Below, in pieces: positions 1 through 8,433 of a stretch of DNA of 38,007 bases. The position numbers and the translations under genes were made by a program. The notes under the pieces are model-generated. The model worked only from the letters and a program-made list of their open reading frames with translations, was not told where the DNA came from and did no database searches. Each line of letters begins with the position of its first letter. Positions within the stretch are counted from its first letter, which is position 1. Where the stretch lies: the NCBI RefSeq assembly GCF_001423425.1, contig NZ_LMNX01000008.1, forward strand, positions 1 to 38,007. The letters are read 5' to 3'. The DNA is from Rhizobium sp. Leaf306. GTDB taxonomy: Bacteria > Pseudomonadota > Alphaproteobacteria > Rhizobiales > Rhizobiaceae.

Positions 1-148
1 CGAGAACGAACGCGAAGAGAGCCGCGGCCATAACACCGAGCACGCGTGCGCGACCTGGATAAGCCTGCCTTTCCCAAAGGAGAAGCGAAGCTGACACCAG
101 CAGCGTTCCGATTGTTAAGTACCAGAGAGTTTGTAAATCGATCTGCAT
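1..148 (-). CDS. N-terminal fragment of a probable membrane sensor protein (possibly a GGDEF diguanylate cyclase)
   Basis: An open frame starts at an ATG on the minus strand at 148 and runs off the left edge, giving 49 codons. The protein begins MQIDLQTLWYLTIGTLLV, continues with a WERQ segment, and then enters a second hydrophobic stretch. The pattern is an N-terminal membrane helix, a short basic loop and a second helix. Rhizobial diguanylate cyclases with a multi-helix N-terminal sensor often start this way, but the GGDEF domain would lie outside the window, so the family is inferred. A purine-rich AGGCAGAG lies just upstream of the ATG. It could be another multi-pass membrane protein. Confidence 0.45.
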   Translation of the reverse strand, partial: MQIDLQTLWYLTIGTLLVSASLLLWERQAYPGRARVLGVMAAALFAFVL

Positions 149-389
149 TGCTCTGCCTGCCTCGAGTCAAAGCCTACAGGGAGGTGTTTGAAGGATTCTT
201 TACGTAGCCTCCTATGCCGCCGACATGGTTGGCGTAACGTTAAGCGTGGCGTTACATGCCTGCACTAATGCATAGGGTTGATTCTCGCTGTCATACAACT
301 TGCCAGCGGATCGAATGTGACGTCGCATCTTCAGCCGCCGCGAGACCCGCACCTAGTGCCAGATGATATCGTTTTCAGTACAGAAAACA

Positions 390-497
390 TCATCGATTTG
401 CATCCAACCGAGAGCGCCATTGAAGCTGCCCGGCATATAACCAGAATGTCGCCTCGTCATTCCCAACCGCCTGCACCAAGGGAGCCGAGCGAAGCAT
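390..497 (-). pseudogene. possible decayed coding remnant in a gene-poor stretch (149-701)
   Basis: The 550 bases between the left-edge gene and 702 hold no convincing complete gene. The most protein-like piece is a 35-codon minus-strand frame with an aromatic core (TFWLYAGQLQWRSRLDANR) that stops at TGA. It resembles the middle of uncharacterised proteins carrying a D-x-A-x-FW-x-Y-x-GQL pattern, but only from memory, and the frame breaks on both sides. I see no promoter, repeat or RNA gene in the rest of this stretch. Confidence 0.2.
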
Positions 498-701
498 GAT
501 CTCGCTGGGCGGTGCGTTCGCTGCCGCTCAGCGCCAGTGTGGCAAGATCCACCCTGTTGCGCCGCAACAAAGTCTGGGTCGTGTTTCTGTGAACAGTGGC
601 AGCCTGGTCAGTCTGGCGAGAACGAGCCGACGACGAAGTTGTAGCGCTATCATACTTCCACGAACACTTGCCAATCGACAAACCTCACAATAGCTTACGT
701 T

Positions 702-896
702 ATGCGCGGTAGAATTCCATCTGATGTTCTTCTCCGGCCTGAAGACTTGGCTCTGCTCGAAAGAGTATTTGCGCAGGCAGTGCCGATACACGACACGCAT
801 CCCGACGAGCTCGCGATGCTGCTTTTCCGCTTGTTCCAGGAAGGAATGAGAGACGAGAAGAAACTGCTGACAGCGGCCGAAGCGTGGTTCCTGTAA
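702..896 (+). CDS. small hypothetical protein (64 aa)
   Basis: This 64-residue protein is charged and mostly helical. It contains a RPEDLALLERVF segment and a second helix rich in leucine, phenylalanine and acidic residues. Short proteins with a similar LxPEDLxxLxxVF segment occur widely in rhizobial accessory DNA, and no function is known to me. There is no clear Shine-Dalgarno sequence. The same frame continues past the TAA into an FAD-monooxygenase fragment, so the two pieces may have been joined by a deletion. Real coding status is plausible but not certain, because the flanking DNA is degenerate. Confidence 0.45.
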   Translation: MRGRIPSDVLLRPEDLALLERVFAQAVPIHDTHPDELAMLLFRLFQEGMRDEKKLLTAAEAWFL

Positions 897-1073
897 GCCG
901 ACCTTGCGCCCTTTGACCCGATCGACAGCGAGGAGGTAGCAGATGCCGTCTCGGTTACCTTCGCAAGCGGAAAGATCGAACAGTACGATCTGGTCGTCAT
1001 TGCGGAGGGCGTGGGCTCATCGACCCGCCAACTTGTAATCCCTCGGCAGGCTGACACAGCGTTCCTCTACTAA
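897..1073 (+). pseudogene. fragment of an FAD-dependent monooxygenase (PHBH/UbiH-like)
   Basis: Read from 897, 58 codons without a start encode an acidic segment, then SGKIEQYDLVVIAEGVGSST, RQLV and a stop. The D-L-V-V-(I/G)-A-(E/D)-G-x-x-S-x-x-R string is the second FAD/NAD(P)H-binding motif (GD-type) of class A flavoprotein hydroxylases. In an intact enzyme it sits around residues 150-170, preceded by the GxGxxG motif and followed by some 200 residues, all missing here. The piece is therefore an internal remnant. Between 1074 and 1169, before the ABC operon stop, I see nothing recognisable. Confidence 0.6.
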
Positions 1074-1169
1074 TGAGCTGATGAACTGCCTAAGGAATCT
1101 TAGTGATTTAATCTCTAATGACCGGGTCGTAGGTTCTGGTCCCATCAAGGAGCTATATGACCTTGCCGT

Positions 1170-1985
1170 TCAACACCCCAAAACGCGATACCGGCCGATC
1201 GGCAGCATCATGGGACGGCCGGAGACCGGGTCGGTGATGATCTGGCTTTCGAGCCCGAATACGGCGCGGATGTTCTGTTGCGTCAGGACCTCTTCGGGGG
1301 AGCCGGAGACATGGACCCGACCCTTGGCGATGGCGACCAGATGGTCGGCGTAGCGAGCGGCAAGGTTTAAGTCGTGCAGGACCATGACAACAGTCGTGCC
1401 ACGCTCGCGGTTGAGATCGGTCAGAAGGTCGAGAACGTCGATCTGGTGGCTGATGTCGAGAAAGGTCGTGGGCTCGTCCAGCAACAGGATGTCGGTCTCC
1501 TGTGCCAGCGCCATGGCGATCCAGACGCGTTGGCGTTGACCGCCGGAAAGCTCGTCCACGGGTCTTTCGGCAAGTTCGGTCGTGCGTGTGGCGGTCAATG
1601 CCGCATCGACGGCTTCGTCATCCTTACGCGTCCAACGGGAAAACAGGTTCTGGTGCGGATGTCGGCCGCGGCTAACTAGATCGGCAACCGCGATGCCCTC
1701 AGGTGCGATCGGCGACTGGGGGAGGAGGCCCATGGTCCGGGCAAGCAGCCTGGCCGACATGCGGTGGATCGACTTGCCGTCGAGCAGAGCCTGACCTTCC
1801 CGCGGGGCCAGAAGCCGCGACATGGCTCTCAGCAGCGTGGACTTGCCGCAGGCATTGGCGCCGACGATGGCCGTGATCCTGCCCGGCGGGACCGTCAGGT
1901 CGAGGTCATGCAGGATGTTGCTGGTGCCGTAACCGGTCGACAGCCCGTGGGCTTCGAGCGTGTGTTCTGGCATTGCACTGTTCAT
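1170..1985 (-). CDS. siderophore-iron ABC transporter, ATP-binding protein (FecE/FepC type)
   Basis: This 271-residue ATPase powers iron-siderophore import across the inner membrane. Walker A is GANACGKST at residues 42-50, the Q-loop lies near Q90, the signature LSGGQ is at 146-150, Walker B ILLLDEP is at 166-172 and the switch histidine is H204 in LHDLNLAARYAD. The LHDLNxAxRYxD ending is typical of the FecE/FhuC/BtuD subfamily. Walker A carries A in place of the usual P-N-G arrangement (GANA versus GPNG), but the catalytic GKST is intact. The ATG overlaps the stop of the upstream permease as ATGA, so the genes are probably translationally coupled. It is the last gene of the four-gene operon. 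The bound siderophore cannot be read from the sequence. Confidence 0.93.
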   Translation of the reverse strand: MNSAMPEHTLEAHGLSTGYGTSNILHDLDLTVPPGRITAIVGANACGKSTLLRAMSRLLAPREGQALLDGKSIHRMSARLLARTMGLLPQSPIAPEGIAVADLVSRGRHPHQNLFSRWTRKDDEAVDAALTATRTTELAERPVDELSGGQRQRVWIAMALAQETDILLLDEPTTFLDISHQIDVLDLLTDLNRERGTTVVMVLHDLNLAARYADHLVAIAKGRVHVSGSPEEVLTQQNIRAVFGLESQIITDPVSGRPMMLPIGRYRVLGC

Positions 1986-3016
1986 AGGGCGCTTCCGGTA
2001 CGGTTGACGCGTACGATCAGGTAGATGAGGTAGGGTGCGCCCAGCGCTCCGGTCACGACACCGACCGGATAACGGCTTGGCAGCAGGAACTGACCGGCGA
2101 AATCGCCAGCCAGCACCAGCACCGCCCCGATCAGAGCTGCCGGAACTAGCGGCGAACTGCTACTGCCGACGATACGCGCGGCGATTGGCCCAGACAGGAA
2201 GGCGACGAACGCGATCGGCCCCGATACGGCGGTCGCCGAGGCGATCATGCCGACGGCAGCAACCATGATCAGCATGCGGGTCCGCGCCACTCCTACGCCG
2301 AGGGCGGATGCCATATCGTCTCCGAGGCGCAGCGCTTCCAGATCGCGGCTGCGGCTGAGCAGAAGGCCGCCGAACACGGCAAGCGAAGCGAGAAGCGGGA
2401 TTGCCTGGCCGAGTTGGGCACCGTTAACGCTGCCGGTCAGCCAGCGCATCGCCTCCTGCAGGTTCCAGGCCGGTGCGCTGGAGAGGATATAGGCGATGAT
2501 GCTTTCCAGCATGGCCGAGATGCCGATGCCGACCAGGATAAGCCGTGTTCCGGCCACTCCGTTGCGGAAGGAGAGGCCGTAGACGAGCATGGAAACGCCG
2601 AGCCCCGCGACGACTGCGATGATTGAAACGAACGGACCGTTCAGCGACAGGACGATGATGGCAAACACCGCCGCAGCACTTGCGCCTGAGGTTATCCCGA
2701 TGATGTCCGGGCTTGCCAACGGATTGCGCAACATCAGCTGGAAGGTGACGCCGCCAAGACCGAAGCTCAATCCGGCAAGAACCGACATCACAGCACGCGG
2801 CAGCCTCAGCTGTCCGACGGTAAAGGATGCGCCTCCGATCTGTTCGCCGAGCAGGACACGGATCACCTCGAGTGGTGGCGTCACGGTCTGACCGATGGCG
2901 AGGCTGAGCGCAAACAGCGCCACGACCAGCAGCGCCAGAATGGAAACCACGCTTCGGTAGCGGCGCTGTCGGCGTCGGCGATTGGCAATCAGTGTCTGCA
3001 GCGAGGTGGAAACCAT
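1982..3016 (-). CDS. siderophore-iron ABC transporter permease (FecCD family), second subunit
   Basis: The chosen ATG at 3016 gives 344 residues, the normal length for a FecCD permease. The frame stays open upstream, but that part is the shadow of the neighbouring permease. A basic N-terminus (RRRRQRRYR) is followed by about nine to ten hydrophobic helices. Family landmarks visible are LPRAVMSVLAGLSFGLGGV, the RNPLASPDIIGITSGAS segment and GPIAFVAFLSGPIAARIVG. In FecCD permeases the region around the last of these contacts the ATPase. It should form a heterodimer with the product of 3019-4065. Only two bases separate it from that gene's stop, and it overlaps the ATPase gene by four bases. Confidence 0.92.
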   Translation of the reverse strand: MVSTSLQTLIANRRRRQRRYRSVVSILALLVVALFALSLAIGQTVTPPLEVIRVLLGEQIGGASFTVGQLRLPRAVMSVLAGLSFGLGGVTFQLMLRNPLASPDIIGITSGASAAAVFAIIVLSLNGPFVSIIAVVAGLGVSMLVYGLSFRNGVAGTRLILVGIGISAMLESIIAYILSSAPAWNLQEAMRWLTGSVNGAQLGQAIPLLASLAVFGGLLLSRSRDLEALRLGDDMASALGVGVARTRMLIMVAAVGMIASATAVSGPIAFVAFLSGPIAARIVGSSSSPLVPAALIGAVLVLAGDFAGQFLLPSRYPVGVVTGALGAPYLIYLIVRVNRTGSAL

Positions 3017-3018
3017 CG

Positions 3019-4065
3019 TCAGAGTTCTCGCACGCGCTGGCGGCGTACGATCCAGATGAAGACCGGCGCTCCGATCAGCGCAGTCAGGATACCCACATCG
3101 ATCTCCGCCGGCCGGGCGGCTATGCGGCCCGCAATATCGGCGGCGATCAGTAGACAGGCGCCGCCGAGCGCCGAAAACGGCAGAAGCCAGCGGTGGTCTA
3201 TCCCGACCAGCAGCCGGCAGACATGCGGTACCACAAGTCCGAGGAACCCGATCGGACCGCAAACCGCGGTCGTCGCGCCACAAAGAAGGATCGCGCCGAT
3301 CGAGGCGCAGGCGCGGGCAAAGGCAACGCGTTCGCCCAGACCCGCGGCAAGCTCGTCACCCAGTGCCAGCAGGTTCAGCTTGCGGGCCGAAACAAGGCTG
3401 ATCGCAAAACCGACGGCGAGAAACGGCAGGACCGGCCAGATCCTCTCAAATGTCGCACCGCCAATGCCGCCGATCTGCCAGGAGCGTATGCCGCCGGCTA
3501 TATCGGCGCGTGGCAGAACCATGGCAATGACGAGGGAAGTAAAGGCGACTGAAGTCGCGGCCCCCGCCAGCGCCAGCTTCAACGGCGTCGCGCCGCCACG
3601 CCCGAGCGAGCCGATCGTATAGACGAACACGGCAGCGAGCGCCGCTCCTGCGATCGCCCACCAGATATACGCTCCCGCTGTCTCGATCTGAAACCCGACA
3701 ATGCCGATCACCACGGCGAGCGACGCACCCATGTTGACTCCGAGGATACCGGGATCGGCAAGCGGATTGCGGGTGACGCCCTGCATCACGGCGCCGGCAA
3801 GACCAAGTGCCGAACCGGCAAAGAGACCAAGAAGCGTGCGCGGGATACGCAAGGCGACGGCGGCCTGGCCAAGGTTGTCCGTTCGGCCAGCGAGAGCAGC
3901 AGTGATATCGCTCCAGCTCACATCGCGTGTGCCAACCGTAACCGACAACGCACAGAGTGCGGCGAGCAGCGCCACGACACCGGCAAGCCACAAGGCGCGG
4001 TTGCGGTTCGATTTCGCGATGGCCGATATGCGGTGTTTCGCGTCGGTGCGGCGAGCCGTCATCAT
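3019..4065 (-). CDS. siderophore-iron ABC transporter permease (FecCD family), first subunit
   Basis: The 348-residue permease is assigned to the ATG at 4065, which overlaps the stop of the binding-protein gene as TGATG. An upstream extension in the same frame would lie inside that gene and is not needed. Hallmarks are LRIPRTLLGLFAGSALGLAG, QGVTRNPLADPGILGVNMGAS, and GPIGFLGLVVPHVCRLLVG near the C-terminal third, where the family's coupling segment contacts the ATPase. It should have nine to ten membrane helices. With the downstream permease and ATPase it forms the inner-membrane importer of ferric siderophores. Confidence 0.93.
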   Translation of the reverse strand: MMTARRTDAKHRISAIAKSNRNRALWLAGVVALLAALCALSVTVGTRDVSWSDITAALAGRTDNLGQAAVALRIPRTLLGLFAGSALGLAGAVMQGVTRNPLADPGILGVNMGASLAVVIGIVGFQIETAGAYIWWAIAGAALAAVFVYTIGSLGRGGATPLKLALAGAATSVAFTSLVIAMVLPRADIAGGIRSWQIGGIGGATFERIWPVLPFLAVGFAISLVSARKLNLLALGDELAAGLGERVAFARACASIGAILLCGATTAVCGPIGFLGLVVPHVCRLLVGIDHRWLLPFSALGGACLLIAADIAGRIAARPAEIDVGILTALIGAPVFIWIVRRQRVREL

Positions 4066-5069
4066 CACTTCGGAGCGGTCGTGCCCGCGGCCTTGGACAA
4101 CAGCGCCACGTAGTCCTTGAGCAGCCATGAGATCGAAAGTGGCGTCGGGTTTGCGGACGTGCCCAGCGGATTGCGGCTGAGCATGACGAGGCCGCCCTTC
4201 GCCACTGCCGGCATGCGCGAGGTCAGCGGATTGGTTTTCAACGCATCGGAAAGCTTCTCGCCTCCATAGGTGACGACGATATCCACGTCGTCGAAGGCAT
4301 CGATCCGCTCGGCACTGACGGATCCGGAGAACTTGCCCGAGTGCGAGGCCTCCACCACGTTTTTCGGCGAGGTCAGGCCGAGATCGGCAAAGAACTTCAC
4401 GCGGGTATCGTGGGATGTGTAAAAGTTGACCGTGCTGAGGTCGGTCGGGTCGAGATGGGTGATGAACATCGCCGACTTCCCCTTGATTTCCGGATGACCG
4501 GCGACCGTCTCCGCAATCTGTCCCTCGATCCTGGTGATCAGGGCCTCGCCTTCGTCCGACATGCCCATGCCGGCGCTGTTGAGACGGATCATCGCCCGCC
4601 AGTCTGTCGACCAGGGCCCGTCTGGAAAGGCAACGACTGGGGCGATCTGGCTCAGCGTGTCGTAGTCTGCCTGGCTGAGGCCGGAATAGGCGGCAAGTAT
4701 CACATCGGGCCGGGTTGCGGAGACCGCCTCGAAATCGATGCCGTCTCCCTCGTCGAACAGCACAGGCGTCTCGGCACCAAGTTCCTTCAGTCGCTCCGCC
4801 ACCCAGGGCAGTACGCCATCACCGTCATCATCGCCGAAATTTGCGCGGGCAAAGCCGACAGGAACGATACCAAGCGCGAGCGGCACTTCGTGATTGGCCC
4901 AGGCGACGGTTGCGACGCGCACGGGTTTCTTCGTGATATCAGCGGTTCCGAGCGCGTTCTTAAGGACGATCGGATAGGCCTGACCGTCGGCTGCGGCCGC
5001 CACGCCCGGAAGCGCAGAGAAAAGACCTACTGCCGCAAATCGCACGGCAAGGAGAAAAGACCGCATCAT
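4065..5069 (-). CDS. periplasmic iron-siderophore binding protein (FecB/FhuD type)
   Basis: This 334-residue protein has a Sec signal peptide (MMRSFLLAVRFAAVGLF, then an AxA-type site ending GVAAAA) and no lipobox cysteine, so it should be a soluble periplasmic protein. The mature part is a class III binding protein: early ITKKPVRVATVAWANHEVPLALGIVPVGF, then RPDVILAAYSGLSQADYDTLSQIAPVVAF, which is the typical RPDLI..Y..L....Y..L..IAPV motif, and a C-terminal lobe with DVDIVVTYGG. It delivers ferric siderophore to the two permeases encoded directly downstream. It is the first gene of the operon, about 130 bases from a strong sigma-70-like promoter at 5198-5226. Confidence 0.92.
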   Translation of the reverse strand: MMRSFLLAVRFAAVGLFSALPGVAAAADGQAYPIVLKNALGTADITKKPVRVATVAWANHEVPLALGIVPVGFARANFGDDDGDGVLPWVAERLKELGAETPVLFDEGDGIDFEAVSATRPDVILAAYSGLSQADYDTLSQIAPVVAFPDGPWSTDWRAMIRLNSAGMGMSDEGEALITRIEGQIAETVAGHPEIKGKSAMFITHLDPTDLSTVNFYTSHDTRVKFFADLGLTSPKNVVEASHSGKFSGSVSAERIDAFDDVDIVVTYGGEKLSDALKTNPLTSRMPAVAKGGLVMLSRNPLGTSANPTPLSISWLLKDYVALLSKAAGTTAPK

Positions 5070-5197
5070 CGGGTTAACCTCTGCCTCGCTTTAAAAGTTG
5101 ACGTTTATTTTCAGGTTCACGAGACGGCGTCAACGAGAAGCCGACAGATGCGCAGATCTTGGCCTGCAATTTCCGTGGTTTTTTACAATTTATGGAA

Positions 5198-5226
5198 ACT
5201 ATACAATACCGGACAACGATTCTCAA
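5198..5226 (-). promoter_or_regulatory. probable sigma-70 promoter of the siderophore ABC operon
   Basis: On the minus strand TTGAGA (5221-5226) and TATAGT (5198-5203) are separated by exactly 17 bases and point at the binding-protein gene. This is the best promoter match in the gap between the ABC operon and the receptor gene. I could not identify a convincing RirA or Irr site by eye. Confidence 0.5.
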
Positions 5227-5236
5227 GTTATCAGCG

Positions 5237-5264
5237 TTGCAGGGGACATTTCTGGTAAGACAAT
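5237..5264 (+). promoter_or_regulatory. possible promoter of the TonB-dependent receptor gene
   Basis: TTGCAG (5237-5242) and GACAAT (5259-5264) lie 16 bases apart on the plus strand. A start site near 5271 would precede both candidate starts of the receptor gene. The -10 match is moderate (four of six), so this is tentative. Confidence 0.25.
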
Positions 5265-5356
5265 TTGCTGCGGCTAAGGCATTTCAAGTGCTTGGGCGGG
5301 TAATGACTTTGCGGCCTTTCCCCCTAAAAGATCACGCCAACCTTGGAATTCGCACT

Positions 5357-7486
5357 ATGGATATGGATTTAGCAGGCCGCCGCGCGTACCGGATTACCAC
5401 CTCGAAAGCTGTCCTTCTCGCTTGTACGGCGCTTGTCTCGCTGTCGCCGACCATGTTGGCGGCGCAGGAAGCCGGCAGCTCGATGTCCAATACGACCTTG
5501 GCGCCGATCGTGATCAGCGGAAGCGGCACGACGCTCGATACGAGCAACGATTCCCTATCGATCGTCGCGACGGAGACCACCGCAGTCGGCAGAATGCCGA
5601 CCGATATGCTCGTTGCGCCGGCATCCATCTCCGTCATCACGTCGAAGGAGATCGAGCAGCGTGGCGCCGACAGCGTCGAGAAGGTGGTGCAGTATACGGC
5701 TGGTGTGGTGACCGACTATTACGGTGGTGACGATCGTTACGACTATATCGATATTCGTGGTTTCACGCCTTACACCTATCGCGACGGGCTGGCGATCGGC
5801 CGCACATTCGGCGGCGTCAAGGAAGAACCCTATGCCTATGAGCGCATCGAGGTTCTGAAGGGCACGAGTTCTTCGGGATTCGGCGCGGCCGAACCGGGCG
5901 GCGCAATCAATTACGTGACGAAGCTGCCGAAGACCGAACGCTTCGGAGAGGTCTATGCCACCGGCGGCTCATTCAGCCACAAGGAAGGTGGCTTCGACTT
6001 CGGCGACAATCTGACCGAAGACGATACGCTGTCCTACCGTCTCACCGGCAAGTTCCAGAATGCTGATGCGGAATACGATTATTCCAAGGACAACGAGAAG
6101 TTCCTCATGGGCGGCCTCACATGGCGCCCGACCGATCTTACCAGCCTGTCCTTCGTTTTCGATCATCTCGACAAGGACGGCATTCCGGGCAGCGGCGGTC
6201 AGCCGATCGGGTCGGACTTTGATCGCGACAAGTTCTTCGGTGAGCCGGACTATTACTTCCTGACCACCAACCGCAATTCCTACAGCCTGATGTTCGACCA
6301 CGACTTCGACAACGGACTGAGCTTCGGTTCGAAAGCGCGCTACAGCAATTCGGATATCGCGTTCGGAAGCGCCTATCTGTCCAATACGCGTACCGACGGC
6401 TCTAACCTTGCGGATCGCTACTTCTTTGGAAGTGATACCTCTACCGAGCAATTCGTTGTCGATGCGCACCTGATGTTCGAAAAGGATTTCGACGATGTCG
6501 AGAGCCGGACGCTTGTCGGCATCGATTACAACAACTTCAAGTCGGACAATTACGGCCTTTACGATACGAGTGCACCGCCGATCAGCACCACAGATCCGGT
6601 CTATACCGGGGGACCGGTTTCGACTGTCCCAACCTACGGTACCGCAAACGACCAGAAGACGACGGGCCTGTACCTGCAGCAGGATCTGACCTTCTGGGAC
6701 AAGCTCACCACCAGCATCGGCGTGCGCAACGATTGGTTCGATCTGAGCCAGGACGACCTTTTCTCGAGCGCGTCGGATTCCGATACGCAGAGCAAGTTCA
6801 CAAAGCGGTTCGGCGTAAGCTACAAGATCACCGAGGAAGTCGCAGCATTCGCAAGCTACGCCGAGTCTGCTGCACCTCCCGGCATCGGGACCGAGCCCAC
6901 GACTGGACGCCAGTATGAGGTTGGCATCAAGTACCGTCCGGAAGCCTTCCCCGCACTGTTCACGGCGTCCGTCTATGACCTGACGAAGAGCAATATCACC
7001 GTCTACGACAGCGTCACCTATCTGCCGTCGACAGTCGAAAAGGTCCGCCACCGTGGTTTCGAACTTGAAGCCAAGGCAGAAGTGACCGAGAGCATCGACG
7101 TGATCGCAGCCTATAGCTATATCGAATCTAAGATCGACGAGCCCGGTGGCGTCAATGACGGCAATCGTCTGATGCGTGTACCCAAGCACCTGGCATCTGT
7201 GTGGACGACCTACACGCTGGACGGCGAGGGCGCCCGCGGCGACATGACGTTCGGCGTCGGCGGCCGATACATGGACTCCTACTTCCTCGATCTTGCCAAT
7301 AGCGGATCTTCGGAAAGCGCCTTCGTGTTCGATGCCTCCTTCACCTACAAGATCCAGAAGAATACGACGTTCCAGCTCAACATGAGCAACGTGTTCGATG
7401 AAAAGCACATTGCAAGCCAGGACAGCGGCGGCGTCTATTACAATCCAGGCCGTACCGTCATGGCGACGCTGCGTCAGACCTGGTAA
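5357..7486 (+). CDS. TonB-dependent ferric-siderophore outer-membrane receptor
   Basis: From the ATG at 5357 the protein has 709 residues, typical for siderophore receptors. A signal peptide (basic start, TSKAVLLACTALVSLSPTML, AxA-like site before AQEAG) is followed by a TonB-box-like TLAPIVISG. The plug domain comes next (PASISVITSKEIEQRGADS, DIRGFTPYTYRDGL, YERIEVLKGTSSSGFG, EPGGAINYVTKLPK) and then a 22-strand barrel ending in tryptophan. The GTSSSGFGAAEPGGAIN string is characteristic of the ferrichrome/ferrioxamine-type subfamily. Upstream in-frame ATGs at 5303 and 5159 are possible, but only the 5357 start puts the signal peptide near the N-terminus. It is divergent from the ABC importer and should work with it. 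Confidence 0.93.
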   Translation: MDMDLAGRRAYRITTSKAVLLACTALVSLSPTMLAAQEAGSSMSNTTLAPIVISGSGTTLDTSNDSLSIVATETTAVGRMPTDMLVAPASISVITSKEIEQRGADSVEKVVQYTAGVVTDYYGGDDRYDYIDIRGFTPYTYRDGLAIGRTFGGVKEEPYAYERIEVLKGTSSSGFGAAEPGGAINYVTKLPKTERFGEVYATGGSFSHKEGGFDFGDNLTEDDTLSYRLTGKFQNADAEYDYSKDNEKFLMGGLTWRPTDLTSLSFVFDHLDKDGIPGSGGQPIGSDFDRDKFFGEPDYYFLTTNRNSYSLMFDHDFDNGLSFGSKARYSNSDIAFGSAYLSNTRTDGSNLADRYFFGSDTSTEQFVVDAHLMFEKDFDDVESRTLVGIDYNNFKSDNYGLYDTSAPPISTTDPVYTGGPVSTVPTYGTANDQKTTGLYLQQDLTFWDKLTTSIGVRNDWFDLSQDDLFSSASDSDTQSKFTKRFGVSYKITEEVAAFASYAESAAPPGIGTEPTTGRQYEVGIKYRPEAFPALFTASVYDLTKSNITVYDSVTYLPSTVEKVRHRGFELEAKAEVTESIDVIAAYSYIESKIDEPGGVNDGNRLMRVPKHLASVWTTYTLDGEGARGDMTFGVGGRYMDSYFLDLANSGSSESAFVFDASFTYKIQKNTTFQLNMSNVFDEKHIASQDSGGVYYNPGRTVMATLRQTW

Positions 7487-7504
7487 CGCGGAACTCGAAA
7501 CGAT

Positions 7505-7539
7505 AAAGCCCACGCGCCTTAAAGCGGGTGGGCTTTTTC
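7505..7539 (+). terminator. bidirectional intrinsic terminator between the receptor and AraC genes
   Basis: A 12-13-bp stem (AAAGCCCACGCGC pairing with GCGGGTGGGCTTT, one mismatch) with a six-base loop is followed by TTTTTC on the plus strand and TTTATC on the minus strand. It lies 18 bases after the receptor stop and before the convergent AraC gene, so it can serve both. Confidence 0.85.
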
Positions 7540-7557
7540 TTTGGGATCACATCGTGG

Positions 7558-8433
7558 CTAGCGTACCTGCAGCATCCGCCGCCAGGCGGCGGGGGTCTCG
7601 CCGGCGACCTGTCGGAATGCCTTAGTGAAATGCGCCTGGTCGGAGAAACCGAGCTGCGCTGCAATACCTGCAACTCTCAAGTCATTGTCCAGCAGCAGTT
7701 TCTTGGCAAGATCGATCCGCCGGGCGAGCTGCCACTGGAGAGGGGTCTTGCCTGTCGTCTGCTTGAAGACGTTGGCAAACCAGCTTTCCGACAGGCCGAC
7801 GGTGGCCGCCATTTCAGCGACGGTCATCCGGCAGTCACCAAGCCCGTCGATGCGGGCGGCAAGCTTGTTCATCTGCGCTTGGGTCAGACGGCCGTCGGCT
7901 TTGCCAGCAAATTGTTCGGAGATCTCGAGCAGTCCGGTGACGATGCTGCCGACCAAGCTTTCCGCATAGACCTCATGACGAGAGAGATTGTCCAGTTCTT
8001 CGGCGAGCAGACCGGCAAGCACCTGCAGACCCGGCGCATCCTGTAATTCCGCAGGCTGTTTCAGCGCTGACAATGCGGCAGCCTGCCCGACCGATGGCGA
8101 CAGGAAGCGCAGCAGACGGTCTTTATGAATATGCAGGTTGAGATGCGAGAAGCGATGAAGTGACGTGCTCGTCGTCCACATCGGCACGCCCGCCGGAATG
8201 TAGATTGCCCGGGTCAAGGGCCGGTGATTTCGCTCGAAGTCGCCACTCTGGTTCGAGATGCGGACCCGCGATGATACGTCATCGAAGAAGACCATGATGC
8301 GCGGGTCGGCTGCAAGGTAATAGCCGCTGGCGCCTGCTTGGCTTTCCGCCTCCCAGAGAGCGCCGACTATGCCATCGAAGCGTCTCCATTTGACCGGGGA
8401 GATCACGCGAATGCCATCTGTGCGCCAAACCAT
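7558..8433 (-). CDS. AraC-family transcriptional regulator, probably of the siderophore locus
   Basis: The protein has 291 residues from the ATG at 8433. A GTG at 8460 would add nine residues and has AGGAG only two bases upstream, so the start is uncertain. The C-terminal 100 residues carry the two-helix-turn-helix AraC domain: MTVAEMAATVGLSESWFANVFKQTTGKTPLQW, then LRVAGIAAQLGFSDQAHFTKAFRQVAGETPAAWRR. The N-terminal part is a sensor region with no recognised ligand motif. It is convergent with the TonB receptor and next to the importer, an arrangement known for AraC regulators that sense their own siderophore (PchR- or RhrA-like). That role is inferred from position only. Confidence 0.9.
   Translation of the reverse strand: MVWRTDGIRVISPVKWRRFDGIVGALWEAESQAGASGYYLAADPRIMVFFDDVSSRVRISNQSGDFERNHRPLTRAIYIPAGVPMWTTSTSLHRFSHLNLHIHKDRLLRFLSPSVGQAAALSALKQPAELQDAPGLQVLAGLLAEELDNLSRHEVYAESLVGSIVTGLLEISEQFAGKADGRLTQAQMNKLAARIDGLGDCRMTVAEMAATVGLSESWFANVFKQTTGKTPLQWQLARRIDLAKKLLLDNDLRVAGIAAQLGFSDQAHFTKAFRQVAGETPAAWRRMLQVR

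Noticed and set aside
4341..5258. Plus-strand open frame of 305 codons
   Set aside because: Antisense to the siderophore-binding protein gene, whose signal peptide and class III motifs are clear.
5969..7513. Long minus-strand open frame (514 codons)
   Set aside because: Lies opposite the TonB-dependent receptor, whose plus-strand product has unmistakable family motifs. The antisense product is low-complexity and matches nothing.
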